Position numbers and translations under genes: made by a program. From Bacillota bacterium (lineage in GTDB: Bacteria; Bacillota; Clostridia; Lachnospirales; Lachnospiraceae), in NCBI GenBank assembly GCA_023414355.1, contig JAEZOB010000003.1:122126-186125 (forward strand): a DNA stretch of 64,000 bases, written 5' to 3'. The notes under the pieces are model-generated. The model was not told the DNA's origin, did no database searches, and worked only from the letters and a program-made list of their open reading frames with translations. Positions 16,522-25,971 of the stretch are shown here, piece after piece (the stretch's first letter is position 1; every line of letters begins with the position of its first letter).

Positions 16522-19029
16522 ATGTCTAAAAAAGTATTGATTGTCGGCGGCGTAGCAGGTGGTGCATCTGCAGCGGCAAGACTGAGAAGGTTAGATGAGA
16601 GCGCTGAAATTATTATGTTTGAAAGAGATGAATACATCTCATTTGCAAATTGCGGATTACCTTATTATATCGGAGAAAACATCAAAGAAAGAGGAAAACT
16701 GCTGGTACAGACTCCGGAGGCAATGAAGGCCAGATTCAATATTGATGTCCGTAACAACAGCGAAGTCACCGGAATCGATCTATCGAGAAAGGTAGTTACA
16801 GTCAATAGTAAGACAAAGGGAATCTATGAAGAGAGTTATGATGCACTGATTCTATCACCCGGGGCAAGAGCAATCAGGCCGAATATCCCCGGCATTCAGA
16901 GCGATAAGATATTTACTTTACGAAATATTCCTGATACGGATAAGATTAAGGCTTACGTCGATAAGAAGGGGATTAACAGTGCAGTTGTGATCGGAGGAGG
17001 CTTTGTCGGAGTGGAGATGGCAGAGAATCTTCGTGAAAGAGGTCTGACCGTAACGCTTGTAGAAGCAGCTCCGCATATTTTAGCTCCCTTTGATTCCGAT
17101 ATCGTAGTGATCCCTGAGAAGGAGTTGGTTGAGAACGGAGTCAGATTAATCCTTGGAGATGGTGTAAAAGCGTTCAGTGACACAACCGGAGGTGTAGAGA
17201 TAACTCTTCAAAGTGAAACTAAGCTAAATGCAGATTTGGTTATTCTTGCAATCGGAGTGATTCCGGACACGGGATTTTTAAAGGAAAGCGGTCTGGAATT
17301 CGGACCCAGAGGACATATCCTTGTCAATGAGCGGATGCAGACCAATCTGGAAGGGATTTATGCAGTCGGAGATGCCATAGAAGTTGTGGATTATGTAACA
17401 AAGCAAAAGACAGCCATTCCTCTGGCCGGTCCGGCAAATAAGCAGGGCAGAATTGCAGCGGATAATGTGTCAGGAATTCCATCCGTATTCAAGGGCTCTC
17501 AGGGAACAGCCATTATTAAGGTGTTCGGCTTAACAGCCGCTGCAACCGGAGCGAATGAACGTACCCTACAGAAAGCAGGTATTCTGTATAAGACAGTTAC
17601 CATACATCCAGTATCCCATGCATCCTACTATCCGGGTGCTGTACCCATGACTCTGAAGTTAATCTTTAATAAAGAGGGTCAGGTGCTTGGAGCTCAGGGT
17701 ACCGGGTTTGACGGTGTGGATAAGCGAATCGATGTCATCGCAACTGTGATCCGCCTCGGAGGAACCGTAGAAGATCTGGCTGAATTGGAATTATCCTATG
17801 CACCACCCTTCTCTTCGGCGAAGGATCCGGTGAATATGGCAGGCTTTACTGCACAGAACATTCTTGCAGGAAGAAGCCATATCACAACCTGGGATGAAGT
17901 GAATGCTATGAAGCGGGAGGACTACATTCTGGTGGATGTTCGTACCGAAGATGAATTTGCGAACGGTCATGTAGACGGAGCAATCAATATCCCGGTTGAC
18001 AACCTGCGCGACAGGTTATCAGAGCTGGACCCGAATAAAACTATTATAGAATATTGTCAGGTGGGGTTACGTGGTTATGTGGCAGATCGTATTCTTTCAC
18101 AACATGGTTATCAGGTATGGAATGTAACCGGAGGATATAAGTCAGCTTCCGTCAGACAATTTGATCCCGGGAAAGCTGATACTCTAGGGGGTAGTCAGGG
18201 AAGTTCCGGTAGCTCCGGAAGTCCTGTTCCCAGAGCAGTTTTGATAGATCAGGATACTCAGGTAATCAAGGAGGAGGTAAATACTCAGGGAAAATACCAT
18301 AAGACTCTTGACGCCTGCGGCTTATGTTGTCCGGGTCCGCTGATGCAGGTGAAAGCCTCAATGGCTGACCTGCGGGAGGGAGAGATCCTGAAAGTAACTG
18401 CTTCTGATCCGGGCTTTTATGAGGACATTAAGGCATGGTGTAAAAGAACGAATAATGAATTGGTCAATATAGAAAAATCCGGTGGAACCATCCATGCATT
18501 TATAAAAAAGAATCTAGGAGAAAATCAGGTGAATCAGTGTGAACAGAATCTCCCCGTGAAGGATAATAAGACACTGGTGGTATTCAGCGGAGACCTTGAC
18601 AAAGCGATTGCCTCCTTTATCATTGCCAACGGTGCTGCTTCTATGGGCAAGAAGGTAACCATGTTCTTTACCTTCTGGGGTCTGAACATTCTTCGCAAAC
18701 CGGAGAAGGTTTCTGTACAGAAGGGGTTCATGGATAAGATGTTCGGCAGTATGATGCCGAGAGGAAGTAAGAAACTGAAGCTGTCCAATATGAATATGCT
18801 GGGAATGGGCGGCAAGATGATACGTATGGTTATGAAGAATAAAAACATTGCATCACTGGAGGAGCTGATACAGGCTGCCATTGATAATGGTATCGAGATC
18901 GTTGCCTGCCAGATGTCCATGGATGTCATGGGATTAAAGAAAGAAGAGCTTCTGGATGGTATCAAAATCGGCGGTGTCGGTTATTACCTCGGAGAAGCAG
19001 AGGATTCCAACGTAAATCTTTTTGTATAA
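16522..19029 (+). CDS. Four-domain fusion: CoA-disulfide reductase-rhodanese-TusA-DsrE
   Basis: 835 residues. Residues 1-450: FAD/NAD(P)H disulfide reductase with the single redox Cys44 in SFANCGLPYY and FAD end motif GIYAVGDA. About 453-545: rhodanese, Cys512 in EYCQVGLRGY. After a Gly/Ser-rich linker, TusA at ~590-660 with CGLCCPGPL (Cys599, 602, 603). DsrE-like domain from ~680 to the end. Together the modules can reduce per- or polysulfides of CoA or thiols and relay sulfane sulfur from rhodanese to TusA/DsrE. Such fusions are known in anaerobes; physiological substrate is inferred. Likely controlled by the upstream ArsR. Confidence 0.92.
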   Translation: MSKKVLIVGGVAGGASAAARLRRLDESAEIIMFERDEYISFANCGLPYYIGENIKERGKLLVQTPEAMKARFNIDVRNNSEVTGIDLSRKVVTVNSKTKGIYEESYDALILSPGARAIRPNIPGIQSDKIFTLRNIPDTDKIKAYVDKKGINSAVVIGGGFVGVEMAENLRERGLTVTLVEAAPHILAPFDSDIVVIPEKELVENGVRLILGDGVKAFSDTTGGVEITLQSETKLNADLVILAIGVIPDTGFLKESGLEFGPRGHILVNERMQTNLEGIYAVGDAIEVVDYVTKQKTAIPLAGPANKQGRIAADNVSGIPSVFKGSQGTAIIKVFGLTAAATGANERTLQKAGILYKTVTIHPVSHASYYPGAVPMTLKLIFNKEGQVLGAQGTGFDGVDKRIDVIATVIRLGGTVEDLAELELSYAPPFSSAKDPVNMAGFTAQNILAGRSHITTWDEVNAMKREDYILVDVRTEDEFANGHVDGAINIPVDNLRDRLSELDPNKTIIEYCQVGLRGYVADRILSQHGYQVWNVTGGYKSASVRQFDPGKADTLGGSQGSSGSSGSPVPRAVLIDQDTQVIKEEVNTQGKYHKTLDACGLCCPGPLMQVKASMADLREGEILKVTASDPGFYEDIKAWCKRTNNELVNIEKSGGTIHAFIKKNLGENQVNQCEQNLPVKDNKTLVVFSGDLDKAIASFIIANGAASMGKKVTMFFTFWGLNILRKPEKVSVQKGFMDKMFGSMMPRGSKKLKLSNMNMLGMGGKMIRMVMKNKNIASLEELIQAAIDNGIEIVACQMSMDVMGLKKEELLDGIKIGGVGYYLGEAEDSNVNLFV

Positions 19030-19063
19030 GAAGTATTTCTATAAATTATGACAGTTGTATGAA

Positions 19064-19120
19064 TAGAAGGTGTCAGACATCCATGAGCGTTAGGTGGGGT
19101 TGCTGGCACCTTCTATTTTT
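19064..19120 (+). terminator. Terminator after the sulfur fusion gene
   Basis: AGAAGGTGTCA pairs with TGGCACCTTCT, followed by ATTTTTG. Confidence 0.8.
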
Positions 19121-19272
19121 GCTTTAACACTACTCATCAATTTCCCTTTATTATGGCAGAGGGGCGGAGAAATGGTGATTTTTTGAAATGCATAGTGGAA
19201 AGTAACAGGGGATAATGGTATAATAAACATCGTTACATATTGCAGTTGTAAGAACCGTCAGGAATTGGAGTA

Positions 19273-20406
19273 ATGATGAAGAAATATTGGAGAGAACATA
19301 GAAAGGGGCTCATAGCCCTTCTAATGATACCAACGTTGCTGCTTGCTCCGGTAACAGTATCCGCGGATGTGAAGCCGATTGAGGATACCAAGGGAAAACT
19401 GGATGAAATCTCGGAGGAAGAGAAAAGTGTACTTAATGATCTCTTCGCGGTAACTCAAAAGATAGAAGAGTTAGAAAAGGAAGAAAAAGATTTAAATCAG
19501 GATATTAAAGAGCTGCAGGAGCAGATTGAAAACTTGAAAAATGAGATGGATAAGAAACAGAAGACCTATGATGAGAAGCTTGCTGTCCTGGAAAAAGTCC
19601 TTGCCATATACCAGCAAGGTGGTCCTGCTTCCTATCTGGAGATTCTGCTCAGTGCGGACAGTCTTTCGACATTCTTGAAAAGCATCAATGCGATTAAAGA
19701 CATTTCTCATAATGTCGGGGGTCTGCTCGATACGCTGAAGAAGGATAAGAAGGTCCTAAAGCAGGAGAAGGAGAAGCTGGAGACGAAGGAAACTCAGCTA
19801 AATGATTCGAAGAAGGCATTGGTTAAAAACTTAGCGGATAGCAGGCAATTGAAGCAGCAACGGGAAGAATACTTAAAATCGCTTCAGGAACAACGGGTAC
19901 ACTATGAAGAGTATCTGGGTGTTTTAAAGTCTATGTGGAGGGATGCCACTGAGCTTTTCTCTGAAATCGTTGCTGAAATCAGCAGAGTGGTTGAGGAAGG
20001 GTATCTTACCTACGAAGATTTAAATATGAATGCAGGGCTGCTAACTATGCAGGGAACAATCGTTCAAAAGGATTTTAACCGGATACTAAAGGAAAATTCA
20101 GAGCTTCCGGATGATGTCTTCAGATTCGAGGATGGGGAAGTGCTTCTGAATGTCCCGGATATGCAGTTGGAGCTGCACGGAAATTTTGTAGTTGAAAGTA
20201 AGACTGCGATCCGATATGAAGTAACCTCGGGTACCTTCTACGGAATGCCTTTGGATGAGGTTTCTCAGAAAGAGCTTTTTGAGAAAGGACCTCTTCTGTT
20301 GGATTTTGATGTGATTGCCGGTGATATGATTACTATGGATTATACGATTAGGAAGGTAGAGAGTGCAAAGGAACATCTAAACTTTGAAATCGGACTGGTA
20401 TGGTAA
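19273..20406 (+). CDS. Secreted coiled-coil protein, PcsB/EnvC-like partner of FtsEX
   Basis: 377 residues; ATGs at 19273 and 19276. N-terminal signal peptide with cleavage near VSA-DVKP. Residues ~35-240 are heptad-rich coiled coil (EELEKEEKDLNQDIKELQEQ), including a segment QQGGPASYLEILLSADSLSTF typical of the PcsB/EnvC N-terminal coiled coil. Instead of a CHAP, NlpC or LytM hydrolase domain, the C-terminal ~100 residues look like a beta-rich domain of unknown type. Followed at 21 bases by ftsE and ftsX, so it is probably the extracellular partner of this FtsEX pair. Confidence 0.8.
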   Translation: MMKKYWREHRKGLIALLMIPTLLLAPVTVSADVKPIEDTKGKLDEISEEEKSVLNDLFAVTQKIEELEKEEKDLNQDIKELQEQIENLKNEMDKKQKTYDEKLAVLEKVLAIYQQGGPASYLEILLSADSLSTFLKSINAIKDISHNVGGLLDTLKKDKKVLKQEKEKLETKETQLNDSKKALVKNLADSRQLKQQREEYLKSLQEQRVHYEEYLGVLKSMWRDATELFSEIVAEISRVVEEGYLTYEDLNMNAGLLTMQGTIVQKDFNRILKENSELPDDVFRFEDGEVLLNVPDMQLELHGNFVVESKTAIRYEVTSGTFYGMPLDEVSQKELFEKGPLLLDFDVIAGDMITMDYTIRKVESAKEHLNFEIGLVW

Positions 20407-20427
20407 AACAATGGGGAGGAACCTGTA

Positions 20428-21123
20428 ATGATTGAAGCAAAAAATGTTGCACTGACTTATCCTGATGGAACGGAAGCTTTGAGGGAAGTCAATCTTCGGA
20501 TAGAACCGGGAGAACTTGTCTATATCACGGGACCCAGTGGCTCCGGTAAAACAAGTCTGCTTAAGCTGCTGATTGGAATAGAGCAGCCGACATCAGGTGA
20601 ACTAAAGGTGATGGATCAGCGAATGGAGAAGGTTAGCTCCGGGGAGCTGAAAAAACTTAGGAGAGCAATTGGTCCTGTCTTCCAGGAGTTTAAGCTGGTA
20701 GAGGGAAGAACCGCACTGGAAAACGTCATGATGGGAATGCGTTTTCTCGGTATCAACCCCAAAAAGATAAGAACCGACGCACAGGAGGCGCTTATCAAGG
20801 TGGGACTTGGACATAAGCTGCATACCAGAGTAGAAAAGCTGTCTTGGGGAGAAGCACAGCGTGTAGCCATCGCCCGTGCGGTGGCACGAAAGCCCTCTCT
20901 GATACTTGCGGATGAGCCGACCGGTAATCTGGATCACGATAACGCAATGAATATCCTTCAGATCTTAAAGACTTTTCTGGATAAGAATACAGCTGTTGTT
21001 GTCACTACCCATGCAACGCATCTGATCGATGGAGATCCTGATGCAAGCTTTATCCGTGTAAACAGCGGATATATCACGATAGAGAAGGCAGGAGGGAAAA
21101 ACAATGAAGACAGCACTGTATAA
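20428..21123 (+). CDS. ftsE: FtsE-type ABC ATPase
   Basis: 231 residues. Walker A GPSGSGKTS (residue ~35), Q-loop VFQEFKLVEGRTALENV, Walker B LILADEPTGNLD. The ABC signature is LSWGEAQRVAIARA rather than the usual LSGGQ/LSGGE, a change in the second Gly-region residue. The ATPase drives the mechanotransmission complex FtsEX that activates cell-wall hydrolases at division or sporulation. It overlaps ftsX by 20 bases. A LolD/MacB-type assignment is less likely because the partner is a four-helix FtsX. Confidence 0.85.
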   Translation: MIEAKNVALTYPDGTEALREVNLRIEPGELVYITGPSGSGKTSLLKLLIGIEQPTSGELKVMDQRMEKVSSGELKKLRRAIGPVFQEFKLVEGRTALENVMMGMRFLGINPKKIRTDAQEALIKVGLGHKLHTRVEKLSWGEAQRVAIARAVARKPSLILADEPTGNLDHDNAMNILQILKTFLDKNTAVVVTTHATHLIDGDPDASFIRVNSGYITIEKAGGKNNEDSTV

Positions 21124-22000
21124 TATCGGATATTTCTTTACGGAAGCTGTCCGTACCATCCGTTTTGGTCTCTTGTCTAATATTTTTTCTGTACTGGGTA
21201 CCGGATTAATTCTATTTCTGCTTGGTATGGTACTTGCTGGCTGGTCTATCGGAGACCGAATGCTGGAAGCAATCGGCGAGGAGGCAGAGGTAAGTGCATA
21301 TTTTACAGATGCCGGAAGTGAGGCTAAGGCTCAGGAGCTGATTGGGGAAGTGAAGAAGCTCGCAGGTGTACTGGAAGTCAGGTATGTGGATGAAGATCAG
21401 GCAAAGGCCCAAATGGAGGATATGCTGGGCGAGGAAGCAGATATCCTGTCCTTGTTCAATGACAATCCCTTCGAGGCATTTTTAGAGATCAGGATCGATC
21501 TCGCACAGATGGATCAGGTAATAACCGGTGCAAAGAAGCTTCCCGGGATTGAATATGTAAGAGACAACAGAGACATTCTTGAGAAGCTGAAACAGCTGAC
21601 GGGGGGGTTAAAGCTTGTCGGAGCTTTGGTTATCATCGCTGTCGGAGTTACCACTCTGATCATTCTGTCCCATATGATCAGACAGGGCATCTACAATAAC
21701 AGGGAACAGATTAATACTTTAAGATTGTTGGGTGCACCAAATGGCTTTATCGGATTTCCATTTCTGATGGCAGGAACGTTATTAACCCTTTGCGGAGGGA
21801 TATTGGCTGATCTTTTGGTTATTGGTTTGCTGAAGGGAATCTATGGTCAGCTGGGCAATATGATTCCTTTTCTTCCGCTGCCCCCGAAGGGAGACTTACA
21901 GACTATGGTCTGTCTACTTATCCTGGGAATCAGCTTCGTACTCGGAATACTCGGAAGTCTATTCGGCCTGTCCTCAATCTCGGAGGATAAGAACAAATAA
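21104..22000 (+). CDS. ftsX: FtsX-type permease
   Basis: 298 residues. First transmembrane helix at ~22-46, an extracellular domain to ~175 (AQELIGEVKKLAGVLEVRYV, DNPFEAFLEIRI), then three helices at ~175-200, 222-250 and 268-292. The layout and the FtsX extracellular PSN-like domain match the family. Translationally coupled to ftsE. The paired coiled-coil protein upstream completes a regulator-ATPase-permease set. Confidence 0.88.
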   Translation: MKTALYNIGYFFTEAVRTIRFGLLSNIFSVLGTGLILFLLGMVLAGWSIGDRMLEAIGEEAEVSAYFTDAGSEAKAQELIGEVKKLAGVLEVRYVDEDQAKAQMEDMLGEEADILSLFNDNPFEAFLEIRIDLAQMDQVITGAKKLPGIEYVRDNRDILEKLKQLTGGLKLVGALVIIAVGVTTLIILSHMIRQGIYNNREQINTLRLLGAPNGFIGFPFLMAGTLLTLCGGILADLLVIGLLKGIYGQLGNMIPFLPLPPKGDLQTMVCLLILGISFVLGILGSLFGLSSISEDKNK

Positions 22001-22147
22001 AGATAGAATAAAAGAGGAAGAAATAAGATCAAATGAAAGAAACAAATAAATAAACAAATAAATGAAACAAATAAATGAAACAGAATGAACCAATAAAGAT
22101 CATCGAATTGAATGATACATACAAGGTACCTGGATTGGAGGCAGAAT

Positions 22148-23176
22148 ATGATAAGTTTTACGAATGACTATAGTGAAGGAGCGCATCCAAGGATTCTGGA
22201 GCTGTTGACTAAGATAAATCTGGAACAGAACAGTGGATACGGACTCGATATCCATTGCGATCAGGCAAGGAAGTATATCAAAAAGCATTTAGGAAAAGAA
22301 GAGGTGGATATCCATTTCCTGGCAGGGGGCACGCAGACCAATCTTCTTGTCATATCGGCCTTTCTAAGACCCCATCAATGTGTCATCGCAGCAGATAGCG
22401 GACATATCAATGTCCATGAGACCGGTGCAATCGAGGCAACAGGACATAAGGTCGTTACAGTTCCCGGACGGGACGGAAAGCTGACTCCGGAGGCAATACG
22501 TAAGGCAATCGAGTATCATTCAGATGAACATATGGTCAAACCGGGGATGGTTTACCTATCTGACAGCACCGAGCTTGGAACCATATATAAGAAAAATGAA
22601 TTGGAAGCCATCAGAAAGCTATGCGACGAGAAGAAGCTGATCTTATTTCTGGACGGGGCCCGTCTGGGTGCTGCTTTGACCAGTAAGGAAAATGATCTGA
22701 CACTCCCCGACCTTGCCACCTTAACAGATGTATTTTATATCGGGGGAACCAAAAATGGAGCTCTCCTTGGTGAAGCACTGGTGATCTGTAAAGAAAAGCT
22801 GAAAGAGGATTTCAGGTATTTGATGAAACAGCGTGGGGCTATGCTGGCAAAGGGCTTCGTTGTCGGTGTACAGTTTGAGGCATTATTTGAGGAGCACTTA
22901 TATTTTGAATTAGGCAGCCATGCCAATCGGATGGCAGAGAAGCTGGCAACAGCTTTGGCAAACCTTGGCTTTCGGTTTTATACCCCTGTCTGTTCCAATC
23001 AGTTATTTCCAATCCTACCTGACGCAATGATTGATCGAATGTCGTCGGAATTCGGAATTCTGATTCAGGAACAGCTGGAAGGCGGATACAGCGTGATCCG
23101 ACTGGTTACTTCCTGGGCTACCACCGAACAAAACGTTGAGGATTTAATTAGGTTTATGACAGAAATCTGTGCATAG
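22148..23176 (+). CDS. Low-specificity threonine aldolase family
   Basis: 342 residues from the ATG at 22148 with a GGAGG site; an upstream in-frame ATG at 22112 lacks one. Fold-type I PLP enzyme cleaving threonine or allo-threonine to glycine and acetaldehyde. FTNDYSEGAHPRIL at the start, FLDGARLG for the PLP Asp, and the Schiff-base Lys in YIGGTKNGALLG (residue ~205). Glycine/serine and beta-hydroxy amino acid metabolism. The upstream stretch 22040-22083 is a run of AAATAAA/AAACAAAT-type short repeats. Confidence 0.9.
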   Translation: MISFTNDYSEGAHPRILELLTKINLEQNSGYGLDIHCDQARKYIKKHLGKEEVDIHFLAGGTQTNLLVISAFLRPHQCVIAADSGHINVHETGAIEATGHKVVTVPGRDGKLTPEAIRKAIEYHSDEHMVKPGMVYLSDSTELGTIYKKNELEAIRKLCDEKKLILFLDGARLGAALTSKENDLTLPDLATLTDVFYIGGTKNGALLGEALVICKEKLKEDFRYLMKQRGAMLAKGFVVGVQFEALFEEHLYFELGSHANRMAEKLATALANLGFRFYTPVCSNQLFPILPDAMIDRMSSEFGILIQEQLEGGYSVIRLVTSWATTEQNVEDLIRFMTEICA

Positions 23177-23208
23177 GCCATACTGTTGCGATAAGAGTAA
23201 GGAGGATT

Positions 23209-24405
23209 ATGATGCTGACAAGAAAAAATACAAAAAACGGAGATGAATTATCGATCCTGGGGTTCGGGTGTATGCGTTTCCCGGTGAAAGGGAACAGTAT
23301 CGATGAAGAAAGATCGATAGCAATGATCAGAAATGCGATCGAACAAGGGATTAATTATTTTGATACAGCCTATTTTTACCATGGCGGGAAAAGTGAAAGC
23401 TTACTTGGGACTGCTTTGGAGGGCGGCTACAGGGAAAGAGTTAAGGTTGCTACAAAGCTTCCGCCCTTTATGGTGAATAAGCTTGAGGGTGCAAAAAAGA
23501 TTTTTGAGACTCAATGTACGAAACTCAAGACAGAATATATCGATTATTATCTGCTTCATATGCTCGCCGATGTTGCAACGCTTAACAGAATGAAGCAGAT
23601 TGGAGTCATGGACTGGCTGGAACAATTGAAAAAGGCCGGTACGATAAAAAATATCGGTTTCTCCTTCCATGGCAGCAGAGCTGATTTCGAAGCATTAATT
23701 CAGGCTTATCCCTGGGATTTCTGTCAGATACAGTATAACTACATGGATGAGAACAATCAGGCAACTAAGGCAGGTTTACAGTTAGCAGGAAGAATGGGAA
23801 TACCTGTAATTGTTATGGAGCCTCTGCGAGGTGGTAAATTAGTGAACAATCTGCCCAAGGAGGTAAAAAAGGAGTTTGAAAACTATAGCAAAGCAAGAAC
23901 TCCTGCCGAATGGGCGCTCAGATGGATTTTGAATCATCCGGAGGTAACAGTGATTCTCTCCGGTATGAGTGACGAACAGCAGCTTTCGGAGAACATTGCG
24001 ATTTCACAGGATGCAAAGGCGAATTCTCTATCGGAGGAAGAGCAAGCCATCTTTGAACGTGTGAAAGCAGTGATGCTGGGGAAGACGAAAGTTCCCTGCA
24101 CCGGCTGTGCTTATTGCATGCCCTGTCCTTCAGGTGTGGATATTCCCGGTTGCTTCTCTGTCTATAATGATAAATACCTTTTAGATACCAAGGGAAACCG
24201 AGTAAAATATATGCAGACTCTTGGAGTGATGTCAAAAAGCCCTTCTTTTGCCTCTCTTTGTACAGAATGTGGGAAATGCGAACGCCATTGTCCTCAAAAC
24301 ATACAGATCAGGAAAGAACTGAAGGTAGTAAAAAAGGAAATGGAAGGGGCAATATTTAAGCCTGTCGTTTTTGTAGCAAGGAAGCTGTTACGAGTCGGTA
24401 AGTGA
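23209..24405 (+). CDS. Aldo/keto reductase with C-terminal 4Fe-4S motifs
   Basis: 398 residues (ATG at 23209 or 23212 behind AGGAGG). Residues 1-280 are an aldo/keto reductase barrel (LGFGCMRFP, FDTAYFYHGGKSE with the catalytic Tyr, WALRWILNHPEVTVILSGM). The C-terminus carries two Cys clusters, CTGCAYCMPCPSGVDIP and CTECGKCERHCPQ, the ferredoxin-type motifs of this clostridial AKR subgroup. Likely a NAD(P)H- or ferredoxin-linked reductase; substrate unknown. Placed 32 bases after the aldolase gene, whose product acetaldehyde could be a substrate (inference). Confidence 0.9.
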   Translation: MMLTRKNTKNGDELSILGFGCMRFPVKGNSIDEERSIAMIRNAIEQGINYFDTAYFYHGGKSESLLGTALEGGYRERVKVATKLPPFMVNKLEGAKKIFETQCTKLKTEYIDYYLLHMLADVATLNRMKQIGVMDWLEQLKKAGTIKNIGFSFHGSRADFEALIQAYPWDFCQIQYNYMDENNQATKAGLQLAGRMGIPVIVMEPLRGGKLVNNLPKEVKKEFENYSKARTPAEWALRWILNHPEVTVILSGMSDEQQLSENIAISQDAKANSLSEEEQAIFERVKAVMLGKTKVPCTGCAYCMPCPSGVDIPGCFSVYNDKYLLDTKGNRVKYMQTLGVMSKSPSFASLCTECGKCERHCPQNIQIRKELKVVKKEMEGAIFKPVVFVARKLLRVGK

Positions 24406-24549
24406 ATGATTTAATATAAATTTTACTTGGATTTCTATAAAAAAGTGATATAATTTTCTTAAGTTCTCAGTGGATTGTAGGATTAGTCTATAAAATAGAA
24501 TTAATATTCTGACAATAGGAGAAAATACCTTCAGGTATGGTGAACAAGC

Positions 24550-25893
24550 ATGAGAAGAAATCGTTTTAAACCACTTTATGTTATAATATGCTTATTGGTC
24601 TTGGTGTTTTGTATCTTTTGGACCTATAAAACCTCACAGACTAGTAGCGGAGCAATATCCTATGTGGTTGATTTCATCATTATTATTTTACTTTTGATTG
24701 TACTTTTCAAGATGAACGGAAGGACAAAAAAAGCAGTAGATCATAATAATTATACGGAATGGATTACGGATGGCAATGTAGAAAGCAGCAGCAAGCTTAG
24801 TGTCGGAATAAAGTCATTGGAGGATCTGGTAAAGCTGGCAAGGGATCTAGACACCAGAGTAATCCATGATGCAAAGCTTGGAAAGTATTTTGTGCTGACC
24901 CAGGACATGACTTACATTCATGATCCGGGTATGGTTTCTACACTGGAGAATAAACCCCAGTTAGGAAAAATTCTATTGGAACGCGGACTTCTTCAACCTG
25001 AGCAGCTCGAGACCGGTTTATATTATCAAAAACGGATCGGAAGCAAGCTGGGTGAGAGCCTGATCGCGCTCGGTTTTATTGATGAGACTATTCTATACAG
25101 TACACTTGCGGCACAGCAGAATATTTCCTATTATGAACTTGATACAAAAAAAGAAATTTCTGACACCAGTTGGATGTCGAATATGAGTCTGAATAAAGCA
25201 AGAGTGCTTCAGGCTTTACCGCTGGGTGCCAGAGTGGATGGCAAGATGGTTGTAGCCTGCGGTGAAACAGCGAAGGCAGGAATTACCCTGGCACTTAAGG
25301 AAGCATTGGGTACAGATATTTATGTAGTTGCTGCAAGACCTTCTCATATCTATGAAATACTCGATAAAATCGAGAAGCAGGAAAAGGATAGAAATGGTTT
25401 TGGGCAGCTTTTGAAGGAACGGAAGACGGAAGCATATGAACGTCTGACCGATAAGGAATGGGAAATCTTCTCTGCAGCATACTATAATGGGAAGATTGAT
25501 ACGGCACTGTTTATCAAAGCTACAGGGCTGGTAGATACCTTCCAATATTCAAAGATACCCAGTTCTGAGCATGCTGTCGGCTGGCTTACCGGAAAGGGTC
25601 TGATTAACGGACAAGTTGCCAGTCTGATTACTACCGTGGCTCATATGATTGCAAATCAGGATAAAGCAACAAGACAGAAGAAAGAAACTCCTGAGCTTGT
25701 GGAGCTTCTGAAGCAGGCTTATTATCTGTCTGAGGAAGGGGCAAAATGGATCACTGCTGAACATCAACAAACCGGACTTCCAATGAAACAGCTTTTGGAG
25801 TGCAACTACATGGTAGCATCCGAGACAATCGAATATGCTGAGATGATTTTAGCAACCTTAAAAAGTGTATTGAATAAAGCAAAGATTTTTTAA
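24550..25893 (+). CDS. Membrane protein with MshEN (GspE N-terminal) domain
   Basis: 447 residues. Two transmembrane helices at ~8-25 and 36-53, then a cytoplasmic region. Residues ~138-270 match the MshEN/GspE-N fold (LGKILLERGLLQPEQLETGL, KLGESLIALGFIDETILYSTLAAQQNI), which in type II secretion and pilus ATPases is a c-di-GMP or partner-binding module. No Walker motifs follow; the C-terminal ~170 residues contain another LLKQAYYLSEEGAKWI-type helical segment resembling a degenerate second copy. No pilus or secretion genes are adjacent. Role unknown; signalling by nucleotide binding is an inference. Confidence 0.75.
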   Translation: MRRNRFKPLYVIICLLVLVFCIFWTYKTSQTSSGAISYVVDFIIIILLLIVLFKMNGRTKKAVDHNNYTEWITDGNVESSSKLSVGIKSLEDLVKLARDLDTRVIHDAKLGKYFVLTQDMTYIHDPGMVSTLENKPQLGKILLERGLLQPEQLETGLYYQKRIGSKLGESLIALGFIDETILYSTLAAQQNISYYELDTKKEISDTSWMSNMSLNKARVLQALPLGARVDGKMVVACGETAKAGITLALKEALGTDIYVVAARPSHIYEILDKIEKQEKDRNGFGQLLKERKTEAYERLTDKEWEIFSAAYYNGKIDTALFIKATGLVDTFQYSKIPSSEHAVGWLTGKGLINGQVASLITTVAHMIANQDKATRQKKETPELVELLKQAYYLSEEGAKWITAEHQQTGLPMKQLLECNYMVASETIEYAEMILATLKSVLNKAKIF

Positions 25894-25971
25894 GTATATC
25901 AATAAGTGAGAGGAACCAGAGACGGTTCCTTTCTGTTTGTTATATCAAAGGAAATGAGGATAAGGAAACAG

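Noticed and set aside
22040..22083. AAATAAA/AAACAAAT repeat as regulatory element
   Set aside because: Short AT-rich slippage tract without symmetry or known factor.
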